Positions 1 to 4,625 of a stretch of DNA of 5,571 nt are shown here, in pieces. The translations under genes and the position numbers were made by a program. Within the stretch, counting starts at the first letter, position 1, and the number at the start of each line of letters is the position of its first letter. This DNA comes from Chloroflexota bacterium (lineage in GTDB: Bacteria; Chloroflexota; Anaerolineae; Caldilineales; Caldilineaceae). The stretch spans positions 1 through 5,571 of the forward strand of contig QEUY01000306.1 of NCBI GenBank assembly GCA_003577365.1, read 5' to 3'. The notes below the pieces were generated by a model, which was given only the letters and a program-made list of their open reading frames with translations, was not told the origin of the DNA and searched no databases.

Positions 1-345
1 GGCGCACGCTGCGGCCAGGGCCAGACGCGCCTGGTCGACGGGCAGGTGGTCTACCAGGTCGACGTGGCGGGCGCGGCGGCGGGCTGCGGGCTGGACGGGC
101 AGCGGGTGCGCTTCAGCGTGGGCGGGCGCACCATGAGGCCGCAGGGCGTGTGGGGCAACCAAACCGTGCAGGAACTGGCGCTGGCCCCGCAGCCGCGAAC
201 GCCGGGGCCGGAACCGGAGGGGGGAGATGTCTATCTGCCCGTGGCGCTGCAAGGGGCGGCTGCGCCGCCGCAGCCGCGGCACAACCGGCGCAGCCGCCCG
301 TGTCGGCCTATCTGCCGCTGCTGGCGCGCTGAGTCGCCGGGATGA
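1..345 (+). CDS. Secreted/cell-surface protein, C-terminal fragment (5' end outside window; tail probably frameshifted)
   Basis: The frame is open from the first base and ends at TGA 343-345 (114 visible residues). Residues 1-62 resemble the last part of a beta-rich module common in Chloroflexota surface proteins: a short Cys-containing strand (C4), 'VYQVDV', 'AGCG' (C29), 'VRFSVGGR', then a Trp (W51) and an 'ELAL' strand. C4 and C29 could form a disulfide outside the cell. A Pro/Glu-rich linker follows, then 'DVYLPVALQG' (76-85), a YLP tail of the kind seen at the ends of such proteins. The last 22 residues turn abruptly Arg/Cys-rich, while the -1 frame from about base 276 reads 'PPVSAYLPLLAR' and stops at TGA 330-332, a far more natural end. 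The family match is from memory of protein style. Role, enzymatic or structural, cannot be told from this fragment. Confidence 0.7.
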   Translation, partial: GARCGQGQTRLVDGQVVYQVDVAGAAAGCGLDGQRVRFSVGGRTMRPQGVWGNQTVQELALAPQPRTPGPEPEGGDVYLPVALQGAAAPPQPRHNRRSRPCRPICRCWRAESPG

Positions 346-349
346 CAGG

Positions 350-2809
350 TTAGCCGCCCGGGGGCCGGTCGCCGACCAGGATATAGGGCGACCAGAAAAA
401 GGGGTGGGCGAAGAGCGGCGCGTCGTCTTGCAGCGGGCGGTCGCGCCGGGTCATCTGCCAGAGTTGGGCGATCTGCGTCTCGACGGCGGCGGGGGAGAGT
501 TCATCCCAGGCGGTCATGGCGGCGCGCGCCTCGGCCACGGTGAGCGCGCGCAGCCGGCCCTGCGCCGCGGCCAGGGCGGCGGCGGGGTCGGGCGCGGCGG
601 GGTCGAGCGTGGCAAAGAACCGCTCGACCAGCAGCCGTGTGGGCGCTTCGTGGACGCGCCAGAGCGTGACCAGCAGCGAGGGCGCCCCGGCATAGAGCAG
701 GGCGCGCGTGAGGCCCAGGATTTCATCGCCGCGCAGCACCTGGCTGCGCCCCGTCTCACACGCCGCCAGCGCCACCAGGTCGGCGTCGAGCCGCAGGCCG
801 GCCAGGATGTCGCCGGCCAAGAGCGGGCCGTCGGCAAGCTGCAGCCGCGAGGCCATCGGATAGGTCGGGTCAAACAGCCCGTGGCCCAAAAAACAGAGCG
901 CGGCGTAGCCGCCCGCCTGGTCCAAGAGCGCCCGGCGGGTGGCGGCCTGGCCGAGCAGCGCCGCGCTGCGCCCGTGGCGGGTCTGCCCCTGCTCGGCCAG
1001 GCGGCGCGCCGCGCCCTGCGTCAGGCGCAGTTGATCGTCTTGGGGGGCCACCGCCAGGATGCCCCGGCGCGACGAGGGCGGCCGCGTGTGGCAGTAGTCG
1101 AGCAGGACGGTGGCGCTGGGCGCATAGACGAGGCGGCGGCCCGCGGCCAGCAGCGGGGGCGGCGCGGCCAGGTCGGGCGTCAGCGCGCCGATGGGCAGAT
1201 AGTGCAGCGGGCCGTGCGGCACGAGGTAGACGGTCTGCGCACCCGCCAGCCAAGGCTCAAACGGGGCCAGCAGCGTGCGGTAGAGCGGGGGGAACAACTG
1301 GCGCGGCGGCTCCAGATAGGGCACGCCCGGCGCGGGCGTGAGGATGCCGCGGCGGCTGCCGTCGATGTGGTCGGCCAGATAGGCGCGCAGCCACTGGATC
1401 GAGGGGGTGGGGATGGGCTGCGCCTGCACGTCGTGGCGCGTCACGACCACGCCCCACAGCCGGTCGTCGGCGTCGCCCACATAGCTGAGCAGCGCGGCGT
1501 GCGCCGGCAGCCGTGCCTGCACCTGGTCGACGGTCAGCGGGGCGAGCGCGGTCAGCCCGGCCAGCGCCGGGTCGGCCAGTTCGATGCGCCGCTCCAGGTC
1601 GGCCAAGGCGGCGGCGGCCAACTCAGCCGGTTCGGCAGGCGGGGGGTCGGCGGCATAGGCTTGTTCGAGACGGGCGCGCAGCGCCGCCCGCTGCGCCAAC
1701 AGCCCGGGCGCGACCGCGCTGCGCGGGCGGATGTCCGGGCTGCTGAGCAGTTCGGACAGGGTGCGGGCGCGGGCGCGTTCGCCGGCGTTAAAGGCGGCGG
1801 CGGCGTCGCCCTGCTGCAAGTGGTGCGTCAGCGGCGCAGTGTAGACGGCGTCGAGCAGGGCGCGTGTGCCGGCGCGCGCCGTGGGCGTGGTGACGCGGGC
1901 GCGCAGCGATTCGGCGCGGCCCACAGCCTGGGCATAGGCGGCCTGCGCCTGCGCCGGGTTGTCCTGGGCGGCGTGGAGGTTGCCGAGGTGGGTCAGCGCT
2001 TCGGCCAGGCTGAGGTCGTCGCCCGCCTGCTGCAAGCGGGGGATGGCCTGGGCGAGGGCGGCGTGGGCCGCTTGCCGGCGCCCTTGGGGCAGGTAGACGT
2101 GGGCCGCCAGGTCATAGAGGCTGATGGCCTGGTCGCCGGAGTTGTCGAGCGCTTGGCAGCGGGCGATATGTTCTTGGAAGGCGGCTTCGGCAGCGGCAGG
2201 GTCATGCAGCAGGCTGTGGGCCATGCCTTGGCCGTGAAAGCTTTTGGCGGCTTCCCAGGGGTCGCCGGCGGCTTGGGCGAGGGCAAGCGCGGCCTGATGG
2301 TGCGCCAGGGCCGTGCGCAGGTGGTCGCTGCGTCGTTCGGGCGGGACGTCGCGCTGCTCGACGCGGAAGCGCGCCAAAACGCCCAGGTTGTTGCGCGCCT
2401 TGGCCTGGCCGAGTGGGTCGCCGTTCTGCTGATAGCGCGCCAGGGCAGCGTGATAGAGCCGCTCGGCCTCGTCCCACTGGCTGAGTTCGTCGAGCACATA
2501 GCCCAGTTCGAGCAGGGCGCGCGCCTGGAGGGGTGGGGCGGGGGGCGGCTGCTCGGCCAGCAGGTCGCGCAAGAGGCGTTCGGCCGGGTCGAGCGCGCCC
2601 TGCTCGACGTGCAGGATCGCCTGGTGGTAGCGGCACTCCTGCCGCAGCCGGGCGGCGTCGCGGCGGCACAGCGCCGCCAGCAGGTCGCGACATTCGGCCA
2701 GCCGCCGGCGCTCCAGGGCGGCGAAAAACAGGTCGCGAAAGAGGGCAAAGCCGGCGTCCTCGTCCTGGGCGAAGGCGGCGGCTAACTGATCCGGCGTTTC
2801 GGCGTCCAC
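350..2809 (-). CDS. TPR-CHAT cysteine protease (tetratricopeptide repeats plus caspase-like CHAT domain)
   Basis: This is a complete 819-aa protein starting at GTG (2809-2807), chosen because AGGA lies 7 nt upstream. The N-terminal part (about 30-345) is helical TPR-like repeats (e.g. 'ARALLELGYVLDELSQWDEA', about 96-115), normally a protein-binding scaffold. A linker with 'AGERARARTLSELLS' (342-356) follows, as in many TPR-CHAT proteins. The CHAT domain covers about 500-815: 'LYRTLLAPFEPWL', 'VPHGPLHYLPIGAL' (530-543), 'YAPSATVLL', the His motif 'FLGHG' (H643), the Cys motif 'LAACETG' (C684), 'LVTLWRV', and the typical end 'HPFFWSPYILVGD'. In the CHAT/clan CD family, that His and Cys form the catalytic pair of a caspase/separase-like peptidase, so it is probably active. 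No signal peptide or membrane segment is seen, so it is probably cytoplasmic. Substrate is unknown; relatives act in Craspase (type III-E CRISPR) and gasdermin defence, but none of those partners is here. Confidence 0.95.
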   Translation of the reverse strand: MDAETPDQLAAAFAQDEDAGFALFRDLFFAALERRRLAECRDLLAALCRRDAARLRQECRYHQAILHVEQGALDPAERLLRDLLAEQPPPAPPLQARALLELGYVLDELSQWDEAERLYHAALARYQQNGDPLGQAKARNNLGVLARFRVEQRDVPPERRSDHLRTALAHHQAALALAQAAGDPWEAAKSFHGQGMAHSLLHDPAAAEAAFQEHIARCQALDNSGDQAISLYDLAAHVYLPQGRRQAAHAALAQAIPRLQQAGDDLSLAEALTHLGNLHAAQDNPAQAQAAYAQAVGRAESLRARVTTPTARAGTRALLDAVYTAPLTHHLQQGDAAAAFNAGERARARTLSELLSSPDIRPRSAVAPGLLAQRAALRARLEQAYAADPPPAEPAELAAAALADLERRIELADPALAGLTALAPLTVDQVQARLPAHAALLSYVGDADDRLWGVVVTRHDVQAQPIPTPSIQWLRAYLADHIDGSRRGILTPAPGVPYLEPPRQLFPPLYRTLLAPFEPWLAGAQTVYLVPHGPLHYLPIGALTPDLAAPPPLLAAGRRLVYAPSATVLLDYCHTRPPSSRRGILAVAPQDDQLRLTQGAARRLAEQGQTRHGRSAALLGQAATRRALLDQAGGYAALCFLGHGLFDPTYPMASRLQLADGPLLAGDILAGLRLDADLVALAACETGRSQVLRGDEILGLTRALLYAGAPSLLVTLWRVHEAPTRLLVERFFATLDPAAPDPAAALAAAQGRLRALTVAEARAAMTAWDELSPAAVETQIAQLWQMTRRDRPLQDDAPLFAHPFFWSPYILVGDRPPGG

Positions 2810-2837
2810 GGTGATTTCCTAGTTTCGGGTGATTTCC
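2810..2837 (-). repeat. Direct repeat GGAAATCACC x2 at the ribosome-binding site of the TPR-CHAT gene
   Basis: Read on the minus strand, GGAAATCACC occurs at 2837-2828 and again at 2819-2810, identical over 10 bases with an 8-nt spacer (18-bp period). The second copy carries most of the Shine-Dalgarno and abuts the GTG start. The AT-richer sequence stands out from the surroundings. It could be an operator, a binding site for an RNA-binding regulator, or a chance duplication. Confidence 0.7.
2817..2820 (-). promoter_or_regulatory. Shine-Dalgarno AGGA for the TPR-CHAT gene
   Basis: On the minus strand AGGA is followed by 7 nt and then the GTG at 2809. This supports GTG as the start. The site overlaps the proximal copy of a duplicated 10-bp element. 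Confidence 0.75.
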
Positions 2838-2856
2838 GGCGCTGCCCCCGCACCGC

Positions 2857-3045
2857 TCAGACCGGCAGATCGGCGTGCGGGGACAGGGCGGCCTTGACCC
2901 AGCGCCCCGGCTCCCGGTCGGCCGGCGGCAGCGCCGCCTGCTTCACCCCGGGCGGCAAGCCGCGCTCCAAACCGAGCAGACAGCCTGCGCCGCGGGCAGA
3001 GGCCGCGCTGCGGCGGGGGAGAGCCAGGGGGCATGGCGGATGCAT
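2857..3045 (-). CDS. Possible small ORF in the leader of the TPR-CHAT gene (weak)
   Basis: ATG 3045 to TGA 2857 encodes 62 aa, beginning MHPPCPLALP and ending 'WVKAALSPHADLPV'. From about residue 18 onward nearly all codons end in G or C, as in the firm genes here, so this stretch looks coding or recently coding. The start has no Shine-Dalgarno, and the first residues look unlike a protein start. It lies about 22 nt downstream of the predicted transcription start of the protease gene and ends 47 nt before its GTG. It could be a leader peptide, the tail of a decayed gene, or chance. No homology is recognised. Confidence 0.22.
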   Translation of the reverse strand: MHPPCPLALPRRSAASARGAGCLLGLERGLPPGVKQAALPPADREPGRWVKAALSPHADLPV

Positions 3046-3073
3046 TTGAAGCCGGTTGATCGGTTGCGGCTTC

Positions 3074-3102
3074 AGCCTACCTGGTTGGGCGCGTCTTGTC
3101 AA
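3074..3102 (-). promoter_or_regulatory. Sigma70-type promoter, probably for the TPR-CHAT gene
   Basis: On the minus strand a perfect TTGACA -35 box (3102-3097) is followed after exactly 17 bp by TAGGCT (3079-3074), which matches the -10 consensus at T1, A2 and T6. Transcription would start near 3067 and run leftward, giving the protease mRNA a 5' leader of roughly 258 nt. It is the best promoter match in the window. Confidence 0.65.
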
Positions 3103-3159
3103 CGTCCACGCGGCCTGGCCGGCGGGTCGGCGAGGCTTCGGCAAGACCCGGAAATGCTG

Positions 3160-3348
3160 TCACGCCGCCGGCAGCACGACCTGCAAGACGGCGGCGTCGG
3201 CAAAGCGGGCCGCGCGGCGTGGGGCGATCAACTTCTGCACGATGGCCGCCGGCGTCTCCACCAACGCCCGCGGCGCTTGCGCAGCGACCTCAACCTCTAC
3301 TGGGACGTGGCGCGCGCCGACCTCGATCGGCACGGTGATGAGCGGCAC
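3160..3348 (-). CDS. Hypothetical small protein, possibly the 3' part of a frameshifted gene
   Basis: GTG 3348 to TGA 3160 encodes 62 aa, starting VPLITVPIEVGARHVPVEVE (GTG read as Met) and ending 'ADAAVLQVVLPAA'. Codons are strongly G/C-ending, and the sequence reads like a real beta-then-helix protein. The antisense plus-strand frames have the skewed Arg/Gln/His/Asp make-up of shadows. The start is doubtful: there is no clear Shine-Dalgarno before GTG, and the frame stays open upstream ('RVVLRFGGLVRA') without another good start. A neighbouring frame upstream reads 'PREVIAFPFFPESF', also protein-like, and would join this one if one C were added in the CCCC run at about 3384-3387. No function is recognised. 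It lies between the 34-aa membrane peptide and the protease leader, all on the minus strand. Confidence 0.45.
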   Translation of the reverse strand: MPLITVPIEVGARHVPVEVEVAAQAPRALVETPAAIVQKLIAPRRAARFADAAVLQVVLPAA

Positions 3349-3451
3349 GGCGCGGACGAGGCCCCCGAAGCGCAGAACGACTCGGGGAAGAACGGAAAGG
3401 CGATGACCTCGCGCGGCGTGCGGCAGCAGGCCAGGTGTTAGAACGGTCTGC

Positions 3452-3556
3452 CTAGAACACTCTGGGCCGGACCATGGAGATGCCGGTCAGCAGCCCCAGG
3501 ATGTAGGCGATCAGCATGACGATGACCACGCCTTCAAAGGAGATTTCGAACCCCAT
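3452..3556 (-). CDS. 34-aa single-pass membrane peptide
   Basis: ATG 3556 to TAG 3452 encodes 34 residues: a short N-terminal stretch MGFEISFEG with two acidic residues, a hydrophobic span from about residue 10 to 28 (VVIVMLIAYILGLLTGI), and a basic C-terminus 'MVRPRVF'. The charge pattern suggests N-outside, C-inside. The Shine-Dalgarno AAGGAG lies 8 nt before the ATG, close to ideal and one of the best in the window. Together, site and clean TM span argue for a real gene despite its size. It begins a minus-strand series with the uncertain 62-aa frame 103 nt downstream and the protease further on. No family is recognised; known one-TM small proteins act as subunits or regulators of membrane complexes, but nothing here says which. 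A toxin or holin-like role is also conceivable. Confidence 0.75.
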   Translation of the reverse strand: MGFEISFEGVVIVMLIAYILGLLTGISMVRPRVF

Positions 3557-3564
3557 GACGCCCG

Positions 3565-3570
3565 CTCCTT
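3565..3570 (-). promoter_or_regulatory. Shine-Dalgarno AAGGAG for the 34-aa membrane peptide
   Basis: On the minus strand AAGGAG is followed by 8 nt and then ATG 3556. This near-ideal site is the main support for calling such a short gene. Confidence 0.8.
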
Positions 3571-3879
3571 TCTTCGCCCCATCGCTTTGGCGCTGATGTC
3601 GCTTCCGGCTGCGGATTTCGGTTTGGCCCTCTACTCCCTACTCGGCAGCAGATGCACCCTGCGTGACGCGCTGTACGGCGCATCCTGCATCTATCCAAAC
3701 GCGGGTCGATACGCGCCCTCATCGCATTCCCAAGCCTCATTTTTCTGCAGATAAGCCCAATAGAGACGGGTCAGCCGTCCGTGCTCCACGGTCTGGGCGC
3801 GGGGACCTATCATGCTGAGGCTGTCACCCTGCGGCGGAGGAAAACGCAGGGAGGGCCACGAGATGGCTGCGAAACCCGG

Positions 3880-3912
3880 CCCGCCCACGCGTGTGGCGCG
3901 GGATCGTCGATC
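3880..3912. promoter_or_regulatory. Two adjacent palindromes, candidate operator
   Basis: CACGCGTG (3886-3893) is a perfect 8-bp palindrome inside looser CCCGC/GCGGG arms. It is followed at 3902-3912 by GATCGTCGATC, which has perfect 5-bp arms around a central T. The second ends 34 bp before the ATG at 3947, where a repressor or activator site would fit. Short palindromes also arise by chance in GC-rich DNA. Confidence 0.3.
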
Positions 3913-3931
3913 TGCGGTAGCATATGTTCAT

Positions 3932-3938
3932 AGAGGAG
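3932..3938 (+). promoter_or_regulatory. Shine-Dalgarno AGAGGAG deciding the start at 3947
   Basis: AGAGGAG lies 8 nt before ATG 3947. The alternative ATG at 4007 has only GAGG with 5-nt spacing, so the upstream start is preferred. The frame is also open back to an ATG at 3812, which lacks such a site. Confidence 0.65.
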
Positions 3939-3946
3939 CCGATTCG

Positions 3947-4420
3947 ATGGTGTGGCGTAATTGGGGGAGCGCGGCGCGCCGCAGGTGGGCCGCACGCGAG
4001 GGGAGCATGAGCGAGGAGCGCACAGCGCAAAAGGCCGTGCCCGAGGCCGTCTGGCAGACCTGGCTGGCGCGCTGGGCCGCGGAGACGCCCATCCAACCTT
4101 GGGTGGAGGCGGCTGAGGAAGCGAACCCCGGCGAGCTATTGGCCGTGAGCGCTGCCTGCGCCCCGCTGGCGCGGCTGCTGGCTCGTCGCCCGCAGGCGCG
4201 TGACGGCTGGGTGCGCGCCCTGCGCGCGGCGATAGCCGCGGCGCAGGCGCAGCAGCGCCCGCCGCGAGCGCGCATTGTCGCCTTTGTCGAGGCCGGCGGT
4301 ATCGTGGCCGGTGCGCCGGGCGCGCGCGACCTTTGGGTGGAGCGCTATCTGGCGCACAACGCGCCGGCCCGCGCCGCCGCCCAGTCGCTGGCGCGCCGGC
4401 TGGCCGAGCAGCGCCCTTGA
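3947..4420 (+). CDS. Hypothetical Trp/Ala/Arg-rich helical protein
   Basis: 157 aa from ATG 3947; the start is set by AGAGGAG 8 nt upstream. The alternative start ATG 4007 (MSEERTAQKAVPEA, 137 aa) is also plausible and would drop a basic 20-residue N-terminus (MVWRNWGSAARRRW). The sequence looks all-helical: 'VWQTWLARWAAETPIQPWVE' (35-54), an Ala/Leu/Arg stretch (64-107), then 'ARIVAFVEAGGIVAG' (108-122) and 'LWVERYLAHNAPARAA' (129-144). It has nine Trp, which is many for its size. There is no signal peptide, no clear transmembrane helix (the 108-122 segment is too short and mixed) and no catalytic motif. Codon use matches the firm genes. No family is recognised. It precedes the GAF sensor gene on the same strand by 205 bp, too far to assume an operon. 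Confidence 0.75.
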   Translation: MVWRNWGSAARRRWAAREGSMSEERTAQKAVPEAVWQTWLARWAAETPIQPWVEAAEEANPGELLAVSAACAPLARLLARRPQARDGWVRALRAAIAAAQAQQRPPRARIVAFVEAGGIVAGAPGARDLWVERYLAHNAPARAAAQSLARRLAEQRP

Positions 4421-4440
4421 TCGCACACGCCTGCGCCCCG

Positions 4441-4472
4441 CGGCTTACGAACAAAGCGGCCTACGAACAAAG
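4441..4472. repeat. 16-bp tandem duplication CGGCYTACGAACAAAG
   Basis: CGGCTTACGAACAAAG (4441-4456) is followed directly by CGGCCTACGAACAAAG (4457-4472), matching at 15 of 16 positions. A looser GGCAAACAAA follows at about 4481. The AACAAAG core is unusually A-rich for this window. It sits 27 bp upstream of the candidate -35 box, where an activator site would fit. Confidence 0.7.
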
Positions 4473-4498
4473 ACGCACGCCGGCAAACAAATCGCCCC

Positions 4499-4527
4499 TT
4501 GCGCGCCGCCTCGGCCGCGTGTAGGCT
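4499..4527 (+). promoter_or_regulatory. Candidate sigma70-type promoter for the GAF sensor gene
   Basis: TTGCGC (4499-4504, matching TTGACA at the first three bases), a 17-bp spacer, then TAGGCT (4522-4527), the same -10 hexamer as the protease promoter. Predicted transcription start is near 4534, leaving a leader of about 90 nt. The -35 match is weak. Confidence 0.4.
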
Positions 4528-4549
4528 GAGGGCAGCCCCTACGCCGGCC
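4513..4549 (+). other. Hairpin without a T tract
   Basis: GGCCG (4513-4517) pairs with CGGCC (4545-4549), and GTAGGCTG (4521-4528) pairs with CAGCC and TAC (4533-4542, two C bulged) around the loop AGGG. No run of T follows, so it is not a standard intrinsic terminator. It overlaps the candidate -10 box. Confidence 0.45.
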
Positions 4550-4610
4550 CGCAGCGCCTGGGCATCGATCCAGCAGAAGAGGCCCTTTCCAAGCCCGCTA
4601 CAGACCCATT

Positions 4611-4615
4611 AGGAG
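4611..4615 (+). promoter_or_regulatory. Shine-Dalgarno AGGAG deciding the sensor start
   Basis: AGGAG is 10 nt from ATG 4626 but only 1 nt from the in-frame ATG 4617. The latter is too close for initiation, so 4626 is favoured. Confidence 0.6.
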
Positions 4616-4625
4616 TATGCCGACT

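Larger units (their letters stand above)
3557..3946. other. Intergenic region between divergent genes, probably regulatory
   Basis: The region separates the minus-strand membrane peptide from the plus-strand 157-aa gene. Its composition is more mixed than that of the flanking genes. It holds both Shine-Dalgarno sites at its edges, two palindromes at 3880-3912, and a weak 40-aa minus-strand frame (3691-3813) with unconvincing codon use. I see no tRNA, no terminator with a T tract, and no promoter box pair good enough to call. Confidence 0.5.
4421..4625. other. Intergenic leader of the GAF sensor gene
   Basis: The 205-bp gap between the 157-aa gene and the sensor gene holds a 16-bp tandem duplication (4441-4472), a candidate promoter (4499-4527), a hairpin (4513-4549) and the Shine-Dalgarno of the sensor gene (4611-4615). 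No credible ORF or RNA gene is seen in it. Confidence 0.6.

Noticed and set aside
227..2785. 852-aa open frame on the plus strand
   Set aside because: It is codon-in-register antisense to the TPR-CHAT gene, has a Gly/Arg/Gln-skewed composition and contains no motif. The minus-strand protein has all CHAT motifs.
2819..3034. 71-aa minus-strand frame whose TAG overlaps the protease Shine-Dalgarno
   Set aside because: The overlap would suit translational coupling, but codon use is poor at third positions, composition is Gly/Ala/Arg noise and no ribosome site precedes its ATG.
2875..3441. 188-aa plus-strand open frame
   Set aside because: It is in-register antisense to the minus-strand coding-like frames and rich in Arg, Asp, His and Gln, as shadows here are. 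It has no ribosome site.
3542..3552. T-loop-like GGTTCGAAATC on the minus strand, suggesting a tRNA
   Set aside because: No acceptor, D-arm or anticodon pairing is found around it; it is the start of the 34-aa coding sequence.
3810..4454. 214-aa minus-strand frame and its shorter overlapping neighbours
   Set aside because: They are Arg/Pro/Ser-rich shadows of the 157-aa plus-strand gene, with no ribosome site.
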